From contig JBOEGX010000002.1 of NCBI GenBank assembly GCA_050633645.1, forward strand, positions 496,001 to 560,000: 64,000 nt of DNA, given 5' to 3'. Made by a program: the position numbers and the translations under genes. This document shows, piece by piece, positions 9,628 to 18,581 of the stretch. The notes beneath the pieces were generated by a model. The model saw only the letters and a program-made list of their open reading frames with translations. It was not told where the DNA came from and ran no database searches. This stretch comes from UBA1672 sp050633645. Its GTDB lineage: Bacteria > Pseudomonadota > Alphaproteobacteria > Micavibrionales > Micavibrionaceae. The first letter of the stretch is position 1. Every line of letters begins with the position of its first letter.

Positions 9628-10668
9628 CTAATATACCATCGGAAATTTACGGTATACGTCTTCAATATCCTTCAGGCATTCATCACTCAGAATAATATCA
9701 ACAGATGCAATATTGCTTTTTAGTTGTTCTATGGATGTCGCCCCAATAATATTTGCGGTTACATGCGGGCGAGAATTCACAAACGCTAAAGCCATCTGAC
9801 AGACATCAAGGCCGTGCTTTTCTGCAACGTCTATATAGGTTTGAACCGCCTCATTTGCGGTTTGTGTATCACGGTGTAACCATCGCTCATCAATATCCCA
9901 ACGTGTGCCTTTGGGGCGCGTGCCGTTCAAATATTTTCCGCTTATTAGGCCACCTGCAAGCGGAGACCATGCAAGCAACCCACAATTTTCCGCTACCGCG
10001 ATTTCGTGCAAATCCGTATCAAATTGACGACAAAGCACACTATACTCATTTTGAATAGAGGCCATGCGCGGTAAGTTATGTTGTTCTGAAAGACGAAGCC
10101 ATTGTGACATTCCCCAAGCCGTTTCATTCGAAAGGCCAATATGGCGGATTTTCCCCGCCTTAATTTGCTCATCCATTGTTTCTAAAACTTCGATGAAATT
10201 GGCTTCAATTTCGGCTTTATCAAATTTTGGTTTATAGTCCCATTGCTGCCCGAAATGATATGATCCACGGTTTGGCCAATGCAGTTGGTAAAGATCAATA
10301 TAATCAGTTTGTAACCGTTTTAATGAACCGTCTAAGGCCTCAATAATATTCTTACGGTCAATTTTATAATTCCCGCCCCGTACCCAAGGCAGAGCAGAGC
10401 CAGCAATCTTAGAGGCAAGAACAATCTTATCGCGATTGCCTGTTTTCGCAAACCAACTTCCAATAATTTCCTCGGTTTTACCATATGTATCTGGGGTTGG
10501 GGGTACGGCATACATTTCGGCAGTATCAAAAAAATTGATACCTTGGTCTAACGCATAGTCCATCTGTTCATGGCCATCCGCCTCGGTATTTTGTCGCCCC
10601 CATGTCATTGTCCCAAGACAAATCAGACTAACATCTAAGTTGGTGCGCCCTAATTTTCGAAATTTCAT
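9628..10668 (-). CDS. Aldo/keto reductase, Tas-like
   Basis: 346 residues with the (beta/alpha)8 aldo/keto reductase layout: CLGTMTWGRQN at the N-terminus, the catalytic Asp/Tyr region NFFDTAEMYAVPPTPDTYGKTE, the Lys strand region VLASKIAG, and the NADPH-binding C-terminal part with IIGATSIEQLKSNI. The tyrosine spacing and the PPTPDTYGKTE insert look like the Tas/YghZ branch. Physiological substrate unknown. It starts 12 bases after the last gene of the secretion block and may be read through from it, although its function appears unrelated. Confidence 0.85.
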   Translation of the reverse strand: MKFRKLGRTNLDVSLICLGTMTWGRQNTEADGHEQMDYALDQGINFFDTAEMYAVPPTPDTYGKTEEIIGSWFAKTGNRDKIVLASKIAGSALPWVRGGNYKIDRKNIIEALDGSLKRLQTDYIDLYQLHWPNRGSYHFGQQWDYKPKFDKAEIEANFIEVLETMDEQIKAGKIRHIGLSNETAWGMSQWLRLSEQHNLPRMASIQNEYSVLCRQFDTDLHEIAVAENCGLLAWSPLAGGLISGKYLNGTRPKGTRWDIDERWLHRDTQTANEAVQTYIDVAEKHGLDVCQMALAFVNSRPHVTANIIGATSIEQLKSNIASVDIILSDECLKDIEDVYRKFPMVY

Positions 10669-10680
10669 GAAATCAAACCT

Positions 10681-11256
10681 TTATTTTTTTTCATCAAACT
10701 TAATTTTTTGTAATCCCTGAAAATCAAAAAGAACATTGGATAGGCTGTCAGTAACGTAAGGCCATGGAAGAATAATTGGATTAGCGTGAAAATAGGGAAG
10801 AGCATTATTGAGAGTAGAAATTCTCTCTGTGCTCATATTGACTTTACCCATTTTAATATTTGTAATTTTGGTGACTTGTTTTGCCTGATCATATTCAAAC
10901 GTACAAACAAAGGGTTCCATTCGAAATTCGCCAAATGCATCGGTATGTGTATACCATAAACGCATAGACCCGTCTCTGAGATATGAAAGTTCATTGACTT
11001 CGATTGTTTCCGGATAAGAAACCGTCAATTCGATAAATGTTCTACAGATACCATAATCTGCATAGGCCATAAACGGTTTTAACAACCAATAAAAGCCATA
11101 GGAGATAAGCGCAATAAACGAAAACGCGACGCTTTTAACGATAAGACTTTTCTTTTTCTTTTTTTTCTGAGTATTTAATTTCTCAGCAAGCGTTTCCTTG
11201 GGGGCTTCATCCTCAATTACAGTTTGCTTTAAAATTTCATTTTTTTCCTGATTCAT
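10681..11256 (-). CDS. Uncharacterised single-span membrane protein linked to icmB
   Basis: About 191 residues. It has a charged cytoplasmic N-terminus ending in a lysine run (KKKKKK), one transmembrane helix (VAFSFIALISYGFYWLL, about residues 45-61), and a periplasmic part with GICRTFIELTVSYPETI and DAFGEFRMEPFVCTFEY. The C-x-F...L...P pattern and the later FG...C.F strand resemble small periplasmic domains seen in many unrelated exported proteins. ATG at 11256 is preferred; a TTG at 11268 would overlap the icmB stop by 4 bases. Close linkage to icmB suggests an accessory of the secretion machine. No function can be assigned. Confidence 0.75.
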   Translation of the reverse strand: MNQEKNEILKQTVIEDEAPKETLAEKLNTQKKKKKKSLIVKSVAFSFIALISYGFYWLLKPFMAYADYGICRTFIELTVSYPETIEVNELSYLRDGSMRLWYTHTDAFGEFRMEPFVCTFEYDQAKQVTKITNIKMGKVNMSTERISTLNNALPYFHANPIILPWPYVTDSLSNVLFDFQGLQKIKFDEKK

Positions 11257-11264
11257 TTTTACGA

Positions 11265-14200
11265 TCAATCAAGTTGTAGTTTAATGCGTTTACTATCTTC
11301 GGCAGCTTGCGTTTCCTTGCTTTCTTCGACTAACTCATTAACAAGACCCTCAATAACAGCGCCAATCATGGCCTGGCGAGAATCCCCGCCTTTCTCACTA
11401 TTGGTTAATACGCGACGTCTTATTTCGTTTCTTGCACTTCCCCCGGGGAATTTGAGGGCGAGCATTTGACGCGCTCTTGCCGCACCTAAAACAGCATAAA
11501 GCCTGTTACGAATAGACACATCTTCTGCTGAAGTTGAAAACGCCCAGAGTTCAATCGGCCCAAGTGTATTATAGATATGTTGTTCATAGCGTCCAGATGT
11601 TGAGCCAATAACAATTAGTGCGGGCGCTCCAATAGATTTTGGCCCTGTTAATTTGTATCTCATTACATGCTTGGCTGTATTGGATAGGCCAAAACGATCA
11701 ACAACATTCTGAACCGCCTTATCTGAAATAGCCGTTCCCAACACCCAAATACCAGTTGCCAAATCAACCATATCTTTATCAAAATCATCAATAAGCTGAG
11801 ATGTTAAAACGATTTGTACGCCGCGCTTACGCCCCTCACGAACATCACGAATAATCTGCGCACGTACTGATTTCGACTTACTGGTTCTATGAAACTCGTC
11901 AAAATTAAGACGCTTCGGTGTTTCCGCAACATCTTGTAACTTCATAATGTGGTATTGTCTAAATTTCTCAGGAACATATTGAAGGCTCTCATTGCTCATC
12001 CACCATGAACGCACCAATGCATGTCGTCCTAGCATATACATAATCGAGGTTTGGCGGTCTGCAGCTTCATCCCCTTGTGGGGCAACATCCATAAGGTCGA
12101 GAGAGCAAAGTCGTGTGTCTGCAATTTCAAATTGCGTAACAGATGATAATATTGGGTATTCGCGAATGGCTGATGTAATCATCCGTTCATAGGCGCCAAC
12201 AACATTTTCTGCACTAACTCCAACGGATGTTTCTTCAAGCAGAGAGCGGATCTGAGGTTTACGAGATGCTGTGATAGCATCATTGAGCGTTGGAACGGCA
12301 TGGCGTTGCGCAATATTCGCCAAATGCGGTAAATCAAGCTCAAACATTTTATCAACAATATCCCACCAAAATGGATCAGACGGTAAATGAATATTGTGTT
12401 TTTGAATGGCCGCATCAACTTCCATTTCCAATCGTGGAAGGTATGGCCGCGATTCCGCATTCGCTGCGCTATCATCTCTCCAACGGAACATCTCATCAAC
12501 AACAAGACCACAAAGCTGTTGCATACCGTCATACGGCTTGTCATAGCCAGGAGGGGTTGTCAAAAGCGTCATCAACTCGACAAGGAAGCTTCGCTCATCG
12601 GGCAGGGGGTATCGACACCCAAGCTGTGTATCAAATGGGTTAATCGCGTATTGATGCGCCATTTGAAGCCGGAAATATGCCGCTTCATGCTGCCTGCTTA
12701 ATGGCAAAGCCTCTTTGATCAAAGAAACAAGCCCTGAGGAAGATGGCCCAATATCGATAACCGCAACATAAGGAAGCTTACTCAGGCCTGGTGTTAAACA
12801 TGTACCAAAATTAAGCGTGTTCAAAAGAACCGATTTACCGCCTCCAGGCTGTGCGAAGATAAGATCAAACCATGTGGTTGTAAGGCTTGTACCAGTCTGG
12901 TAAGGCCATATTTTCCCATCAGGCGTTCTAAACAGCATAGCACCCTGCTCAAATGGGCTGGATGGACGTTGCCATGGTAAAAGTTTCAAAATATCCTTCA
13001 TAGGGGCGATCCCAGAAGGCGCAGTTCCCGCGCAATGCACACCCATAGCCGACGACATCACACAGTCAAGTGGATCACCAGAATATTCGCTAACCTGACA
13101 ATATCCCCAACTCTCAAAGGATTGTAGAAGAACGGAAAGCCTATCAAGTATTTTCTCTTTTTCTTCTACCTTACACCATGTCGCAAAAGAAATCCTGATT
13201 TTAACAACAGGCTCACTTCTTGCTAATCTAATAAGGCTTTCAAGGGAGTATTTTATTGGTTTATTTGTCGCATTTGTGGGCCCCATAATGGTGGCAATAA
13301 ATGTTCTGAACGCAACGGCGCTGGCACCCCCACCTTCAATTAGGAATGATATTCTAAACGGGATATCGGCCTCAACAAGGCGGTTCATAAGGATTGGGAA
13401 CGGGGTTGAATCCATCGGCCCTAAAGTCATATCAGCGCCAGCCCATAATAAATTCCCAATTCGAACAACGGACTTTCCTAAAACCTTGGCTTCAGCGGCT
13501 GTGATCTGCCCAGGCAAATTAGGCCATAAAATATCAGACATATCAACGGTGCTTTGTGGCGCACGCGGCGGAATAGGATCACCAGGTAGGCACGGGCGCC
13601 AATCTTCATTGGCGTGGTCAGGAAACATGTTGCTTCGAATAGCACATATAGCGTCATGCACTTCCATTAAATTACACTCAATGCCCAACTCATCAAAGGA
13701 TGTCATCATGGCGCTAATAAAACTTTTATGACGCGTTCTTAATGGCTCTAAAACACCAAAAGGGTATTGTGAGTTCGCGGCTGGAAACCAGCTTTTCCCA
13801 TTTTCCTTAACCTTTTCAGTTTCCCGTTTAATTTCATTCTGCGTTAAGCATGAGGGTCTTGTCCAAAGGACAAAATACTGTTCCTCATGTGTTAAAAACC
13901 GCTCCAAATGGTTGACTTTTTCCTCGAAAAGATCATCCAGATCCAGGCTAATATTGTGGGCGGTAGATCGACTAGGGCGTATTTGTTCTTCTAAGGTTGC
14001 ACGAATGCGGCCAGGGTCTCTTACAAAAAATACCTGTAGCGCATGGCCAATACGATCAAAACGCGTACCAATTTTAATATTAGCTGAATTGACGATGTTC
14101 TCATATTCTTCATCACCAATAATCTGCTTACTACCCTCAACCTTAACATAGGATATAAGTGACCCATCAGCGGAGACAAGGGTTGTTTCGTTATCAGATG

Positions 14201-14279
14201 TTTCGAGCCTGATAAAAGAAGAGACTGACTGTCTCATCGCTTTTTGGAACGGGGCAAAAATTTTCTCTGCGAACTTCAT
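11265..14279 (-). CDS. icmB: Type IVB secretion ATPase IcmB/DotO (VirB4-like)
   Basis: 1004 residues, matching the length of Legionella DotO. The N-terminal half is the non-catalytic VirB4-type domain. The C-terminal RecA-like motor has Walker A FAQPGGGKSVLLNTLN near residue 478 and the Walker B-like strand RLNFDEFHRTSK near residue 793, followed by EGRKRGVQIVLTSQL. It is expected to sit at the cytoplasmic base of the Dot/Icm machine and energise assembly or substrate movement. It lies directly downstream of icmJ, as in Legionella and Coxiella. No predicted membrane segments. Confidence 0.92.
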   Translation of the reverse strand: MKFAEKIFAPFQKAMRQSVSSFIRLETSDNETTLVSADGSLISYVKVEGSKQIIGDEEYENIVNSANIKIGTRFDRIGHALQVFFVRDPGRIRATLEEQIRPSRSTAHNISLDLDDLFEEKVNHLERFLTHEEQYFVLWTRPSCLTQNEIKRETEKVKENGKSWFPAANSQYPFGVLEPLRTRHKSFISAMMTSFDELGIECNLMEVHDAICAIRSNMFPDHANEDWRPCLPGDPIPPRAPQSTVDMSDILWPNLPGQITAAEAKVLGKSVVRIGNLLWAGADMTLGPMDSTPFPILMNRLVEADIPFRISFLIEGGGASAVAFRTFIATIMGPTNATNKPIKYSLESLIRLARSEPVVKIRISFATWCKVEEKEKILDRLSVLLQSFESWGYCQVSEYSGDPLDCVMSSAMGVHCAGTAPSGIAPMKDILKLLPWQRPSSPFEQGAMLFRTPDGKIWPYQTGTSLTTTWFDLIFAQPGGGKSVLLNTLNFGTCLTPGLSKLPYVAVIDIGPSSSGLVSLIKEALPLSRQHEAAYFRLQMAHQYAINPFDTQLGCRYPLPDERSFLVELMTLLTTPPGYDKPYDGMQQLCGLVVDEMFRWRDDSAANAESRPYLPRLEMEVDAAIQKHNIHLPSDPFWWDIVDKMFELDLPHLANIAQRHAVPTLNDAITASRKPQIRSLLEETSVGVSAENVVGAYERMITSAIREYPILSSVTQFEIADTRLCSLDLMDVAPQGDEAADRQTSIMYMLGRHALVRSWWMSNESLQYVPEKFRQYHIMKLQDVAETPKRLNFDEFHRTSKSKSVRAQIIRDVREGRKRGVQIVLTSQLIDDFDKDMVDLATGIWVLGTAISDKAVQNVVDRFGLSNTAKHVMRYKLTGPKSIGAPALIVIGSTSGRYEQHIYNTLGPIELWAFSTSAEDVSIRNRLYAVLGAARARQMLALKFPGGSARNEIRRRVLTNSEKGGDSRQAMIGAVIEGLVNELVEESKETQAAEDSKRIKLQLD

Positions 14280-14402
14280 TGGCTATTTCACTGATTTTAT
14301 TGATAAGAACTTATAACGCAGCATAGATATTAATACACATGGAAGAGATAATCCACTAAAGAAGTCGAGGATAATCGTATTATTTGTAAATAGAGAATGT
14401 TT

Positions 14403-15128
14403 TTACGCCGCGTTTTTCACGCTATGGTAAATATCGAACCATTTCTGCGGTGGCTTCCCTCCGAACGGACCGTCTTTTGAGCGCCAAAAAGCAAGAATTT
14501 GCGGGAACTGATTAAATTCAAGATCTGCTTCTTTAATAATACGGCGGTCTAAAGGAAACAATCGTACACCTTCAAGCTTTTTATCGCGATTGCTATAATG
14601 ATTGTCGGTAAGGTAGTCTTTTAAGACCGTAGCTAAAATATACGGGTCATCTGTCCCGATGCGCGATCGAACCATTTCTCGCCGCTGCATAAGGGCATCA
14701 AGGGATCGCCTCGCTGCGTCAGCTATGGGGCCTTGCGATATACGCGCAACATAAATTGCTCTCACCATGTGATGTAAATCAGCCTGACTTATTTCAGGAA
14801 GCCACAACAAAACACCTGATCGCATCACACTAACTTTATCGAGATTATGGCACTGGTGACAAAATATACAAACTGTTTTCAAGTTATCTTCTGATAGGTT
14901 TTGGGAATTACCATCGGAAAATAAAATTTCTTGATATTTCTTTGATTCAAAGCCGCAACATTGACAAGCATGATTATCGCGCACCAATATTTTTTGTTTA
15001 ATTTCTTTATATAATGTATCTGCACCACCAGAAGAAGCGAAGCCAGGTTTCCCAGCTTCGCTCTTTATCTTTATGGCTTTCGAAGAACTTCTTGAAAGCC
15101 CCAGTGATATGGGTGTTATCCCGGTCAC
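14403..15128 (-). CDS. icmJ: IcmJ/DotN-like zinc-motif protein of the type IVB system
   Basis: 241 residues starting from a GTG at 15128, 5 bases after icmD. Two Cys pairs (HACQCCGF and VCIFCHQCHNLD) about 40 residues apart form an HNH-like zinc site, as in DotN/IcmJ, which in Legionella belongs to the coupling-protein subcomplex with DotL and DotM rather than acting as a nuclease. The remainder is mostly helical and polar. Position between icmD and icmB supports the assignment. An HNH endonuclease is the alternative reading of the zinc site alone, but gene order makes it unlikely. The first 40 residues are Ser/Lys rich and probably disordered. Confidence 0.82.
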   Translation of the reverse strand: MTGITPISLGLSRSSSKAIKIKSEAGKPGFASSGGADTLYKEIKQKILVRDNHACQCCGFESKKYQEILFSDGNSQNLSEDNLKTVCIFCHQCHNLDKVSVMRSGVLLWLPEISQADLHHMVRAIYVARISQGPIADAARRSLDALMQRREMVRSRIGTDDPYILATVLKDYLTDNHYSNRDKKLEGVRLFPLDRRIIKEADLEFNQFPQILAFWRSKDGPFGGKPPQKWFDIYHSVKNAA

Positions 15129-15133
15129 TGTTA

Positions 15134-15529
15134 TTACTTTGTAGTATCGAAAACAACAGACTGAAGTGCAGCAGAAGAAGCACCAGTACCGTTTGTACCA
15201 ACAGTTTCAGTCATCGCTTCCAAGATGATTGGAAGTGCGAACAAAACACCACCAATAAGAAGACGGATAGCACCATCTTTCAAAGGTGTTTGTGATGGGT
15301 TTTCAACGTGATCTTTAATCTTCATAACACCAAGAACAGCCAATAGAACACCGAAAAGGTACGCCAAAGACGAGATGATTGATGGTAGCAAAGAAATAGA
15401 GCTGTTTACGTTAGATGCGATTGAACCGAAGTTGTTAGCAGCACTTGCTGATTCAGTAGTTGTCGCTAATGCACCTGCAGTTAGAACTGCACCTAGTTTG
15501 TAGTATGAAAGTTTGGTTTTATTGAACAT
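15134..15529 (-). CDS. icmD: IcmD/DotP-like inner-membrane protein
   Basis: 131 residues, close to Legionella IcmD (132). Start chosen at ATG 15529, which has a perfect GGAGGA six bases upstream. A signal-like N-terminus (KLGAVLTAGALATTTESASA) is followed by two hydrophobic helices (LLPSIISSLAYLFGVLLAVL and AIRLLIGGVLFALPIILEAM) joined by the polar linker KIKDHVENPSQTPLKDG. This helix-linker-helix unit is the same one repeated five times in the adjacent larger gene. Probable inner-membrane subunit of the Dot/Icm apparatus. Confidence 0.85.
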   Translation of the reverse strand: MFNKTKLSYYKLGAVLTAGALATTTESASAANNFGSIASNVNSSISLLPSIISSLAYLFGVLLAVLGVMKIKDHVENPSQTPLKDGAIRLLIGGVLFALPIILEAMTETVGTNGTGASSAALQSVVFDTTK

Positions 15530-15650
15530 GATTGTTCCTCCTCTTACCAATTTGATTACTTACTTTATATATAGACAATAACATGATCGCCACAAAAATG
15601 CCACATTTTTATTTATTTATTTTTCAATACGTTAGCTGATTTTTGAATAA

Positions 15651-17294
15651 TTATGCACCACCAAATGCAACGCCAAATGTGGTGATCCCTAAGGTAGCTT
15701 GTACAGCATTGAGCAAAGGCCCTAAATTAACAGCCAAGGCTCCGCCAACTATATGCGTAACGGCTGCCATTGTTGATGCCTGTTGGTTTCCTTCGGCAAC
15801 ATCCCTAATGATGAACAGCCCGCGGACAAAACTAATCATACCAATTATAATCATAAACTTGAGAATGGCCGATATGATATTATAGGCAGCATCAGTCTCT
15901 GCAGCGCTCATTGCGCCAGTATAAGATAAATTTGCGAAGGTTGTTGTTATAGTCGATCCAAATAACGTGCTAGATGCTGCGCGTAAGATTGTTGTAGCAG
16001 AAATCAATAACCCGCCAATAGCAAAGGTTGTGACCGTTCCTAAACCTCCGGGACCCTTTGGCCCCTCTTGCGCTGATTTAGTAAGTCTGGAAATTCCAAT
16101 CATAATAAAAATAGTGCCAGCAACGAAGCAGAAAAAGTTCAAGGCAACATGAGTTGGACCCAATAAATCTTCCATTAAACAGCCCATAGCCTGGTCAAGA
16201 GAATAGGTGGGGGTTGCGCCACCACAAGATAAATTTTCCTGAAAATTCGTATTTGTAATTGTCGTTCCAGCTACAGTCAATCCAAGCGAAAGAAATGATT
16301 GTTTGACGACAATTACCATTGCTGGTAACGCAAAGAATGCACCACCGGCCAAAAATCTGGAAACACCCTCCCAAAGTGAAGTTTGCGAGGGGTTTAGTGC
16401 GTGGTCTCTGAGTTTTATAACAGCCCAAACACCTAATATTAGGCCAAATAAATAAGAGAAAGATGTTAAGAAGGTTGGTAAGGCGGCAGAGTTAAACATA
16501 GTAGAACATATTACTCCCCCAAGTGTATTTGATCCGCCAAATCCAATAATAGATCCTATGGAACAAGTATTGGTGGTTTCTGTTGAGTAAATAAAACTAA
16601 TACCTGAGATGATGGATGAAATTGTTCCACCGAAACCTAGGCCGCCAATCATGGTATTGTACATTGCTTCAAATAGTGTGGGTATAGAAAACAATGCTCC
16701 CCCTACAAGTAAACGTACAACAGGTTCTTTTAGGGTAACTCTCATCGGATCATCAATATGATCTCGCACTTTATATAACGCAGAAACAACGGTTAAAACC
16801 CCAAGTAAATAAGCCACCGCAGCGACCAATGAAGGCAACAGATCTGTTGCACCTACAATATTTCTCATTAATCCATTAAAGTTTGTCCCTAGAGACACAA
16901 AGCTACTTAAGGTTCCTAGAATACCACCAGCAGCATTTGCAATTTCTGTTTGCGGTGAGAAAGTTGTAAAATTACCCCCATTGATCGTAATATTGGCAGC
17001 TTCAATCACTATAGGAAGAGAGAATAGAGCGCCTCCAATGATAAATCGAACAATAGGCATTCTAATGGGGGTTTGCATCGGGTTGTTCACATGGTCAATG
17101 GTCTTCATTAAGGCCCAGATAGCCATAAGAATCCCAGATAAATAACACAAACCAGCAATCAAAGAAGGAAGAACACGCGCGGAATCTGTAATAGATTGAG
17201 CAACATCATTAACGTTCTGCGCAAAAGCTGTGCCCGATAACAAAACTACAAGCGCCAACCCAAGAAAAACGGATAAAATATTTTTGCTCACCAC
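15651..17294 (-). CDS. icmC: IcmC/DotE-like protein with five internal repeats
   Basis: 547 residues from a GTG at 17294 with AGGAG six bases upstream, against 194 for Legionella IcmC. After a signal peptide (ending SGTAFAQ) the protein repeats one unit: hydrophobic helix, linker of the type K.DH..NP.Q, second helix RxxxGGALFxLP. Copies lie at about residues 36-100 (KTIDHVNNPMQTP), 149-218 (KVRDHIDDPMRV), 270-330 (KLRDHALNPSQTS), 381-445 (diverged, RLTKSAQEGPKGPGG) and 475-540 (diverged, RDVAEGNQQ). The icmG-icmC-icmD order supports identity. It may form much of a membrane channel or platform on its own; that is inference. Confidence 0.83.
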   Translation of the reverse strand: MVSKNILSVFLGLALVVLLSGTAFAQNVNDVAQSITDSARVLPSLIAGLCYLSGILMAIWALMKTIDHVNNPMQTPIRMPIVRFIIGGALFSLPIVIEAANITINGGNFTTFSPQTEIANAAGGILGTLSSFVSLGTNFNGLMRNIVGATDLLPSLVAAVAYLLGVLTVVSALYKVRDHIDDPMRVTLKEPVVRLLVGGALFSIPTLFEAMYNTMIGGLGFGGTISSIISGISFIYSTETTNTCSIGSIIGFGGSNTLGGVICSTMFNSAALPTFLTSFSYLFGLILGVWAVIKLRDHALNPSQTSLWEGVSRFLAGGAFFALPAMVIVVKQSFLSLGLTVAGTTITNTNFQENLSCGGATPTYSLDQAMGCLMEDLLGPTHVALNFFCFVAGTIFIMIGISRLTKSAQEGPKGPGGLGTVTTFAIGGLLISATTILRAASSTLFGSTITTTFANLSYTGAMSAAETDAAYNIISAILKFMIIIGMISFVRGLFIIRDVAEGNQQASTMAAVTHIVGGALAVNLGPLLNAVQATLGITTFGVAFGGA

Positions 17295-17420
17295 AGTATT
17301 CTCCTATCTACATATGCTTATCATTACACCATGATTATATGCCATAATGCAAACTTAAAAGTAAAACCGCTATTGTGAATTATAAGTTAGAAAGGTTTAA
17401 AAAACATAAAAATGAGACTT

Positions 17421-18551
17421 TTACTGCCTAATTGTTCCATTTTCGCCGCGAATAATCCACTTTCCATTAATCTTCTCAATAGCTTTAATGCGCCCAATGC
17501 CTCTTAATCTGTATCCCGTTTCAATAGATCGAACTTCACCAGATGCCTGATCACGTACAACGGCTTTATTAGGTTGAGCGGCCTTTATTTTCCAAACAGG
17601 ACTTAATTGGGGTGGTATATTGGTTTCTGTAACAGGTTTAATTTTATCAACTTTGTGCGGCGCAGCAGTGTCTGCGGTTTCATCGGCGCTTTTTTCTGAT
17701 TCTAATAACTCATTATTGTTTTTCGAAGAATGAGGCGTTTCATCCGAAGGTTGGGGCGCTAAATTTGACTCAGGAGAGGGCTTTTCATCAATTACTTCAA
17801 TAGGATTATCAATTATTAAGGACGGAGACTCATCAGTTTTTGATAATAAAGTGTTTTCATCAAAAATTGTATCAGGAGAAATATTATCCTGATTGGCTTC
17901 ACTATTTATATCTGAATTATCAATTTGTATGGGCTCATCAATGCTTGGGCTAGCATTTGGTAATGGTGGCGTTGCCTTAACGTCAGAAGAAACATGGAGG
18001 CTTACTTCATTATCGAGTGGAGCAAGTGTAATTTCTTTTTCACTAATATCTTCTGGCAATGGCGTTAAGATACCATCGGTGAGGTAGTTATCTTCGTTAT
18101 GATTTAGGGCGATAGAATCTTTACTTTTCCCACTGTTTGAAATAGTTGGCAATGAGGGGGGGAGGGGATTGACCGCATTTTCAGAGAGCGGAGCGTTAGC
18201 CTCCTCTTGCTCGTTATCGATAGAAATAATTTCCGAAGAAACATCTGATTTTTCAATTTGTATAATAGGTATTTTTTTTTCGTCTTGAAAAAAATCAGGG
18301 TAAACAAATACAGCGGCAGCCCCTAATGAAACCACACTAAGCATAATGAAGATGATGGGTTTTAAACCACGAGGCTTAGAAGCTTTTCTGCCAGCATTAT
18401 TATCACCATCACCATCAAAACCTATATTGAGATCATCATCGCTTTGCAGGTCTTCGGCGGCTAAAAAACCGTCATCTTCATCCCATGACTCATCAGAATC
18501 AAAGTCATCTTCAATACCAAAATCTTCTGGGTTATCTTCAGAAATATTCAT
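17421..18551 (-). CDS. icmG: IcmG/DotF-like bitopic protein, highly acidic
   Basis: 376 residues: a very acidic cytoplasmic N-terminus (residues 1-60, Asp/Glu rich), one membrane helix (IIFIMLSVVSLGAAAVFVY, about 66-84), a long low-complexity periplasmic region rich in Glu, Asn, Pro and Ser, and a compact C-terminal domain (about 320-376) with VRSIETGYRLRGIGRIKAIEK and GKWIIRGENGTIRQ. Placed between icmE and icmC exactly where Legionella icmG/dotF lies, and the topology is the same. Sequence similarity outside the C-terminal domain cannot be judged, so the name rests on position and topology. The C-terminal domain resembles PilP/TraP-type beta domains. Confidence 0.7.
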   Translation of the reverse strand: MNISEDNPEDFGIEDDFDSDESWDEDDGFLAAEDLQSDDDLNIGFDGDGDNNAGRKASKPRGLKPIIFIMLSVVSLGAAAVFVYPDFFQDEKKIPIIQIEKSDVSSEIISIDNEQEEANAPLSENAVNPLPPSLPTISNSGKSKDSIALNHNEDNYLTDGILTPLPEDISEKEITLAPLDNEVSLHVSSDVKATPPLPNASPSIDEPIQIDNSDINSEANQDNISPDTIFDENTLLSKTDESPSLIIDNPIEVIDEKPSPESNLAPQPSDETPHSSKNNNELLESEKSADETADTAAPHKVDKIKPVTETNIPPQLSPVWKIKAAQPNKAVVRDQASGEVRSIETGYRLRGIGRIKAIEKINGKWIIRGENGTIRQ

Positions 18552-18581
18552 CTTGCAAAACCAAGCCTACACCAAAGTCAA

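Noticed and set aside
12290..12643. 117-codon plus-strand frame inside icmB
   Set aside because: Antisense shadow of a well-supported ATPase gene, with no family resemblance or start signal.
14403..15128. HNH homing endonuclease or mobile-element nuclease
   Set aside because: The two Cys pairs fit an HNH zinc site, but position between icmD and icmB and overall length fit IcmJ/DotN.
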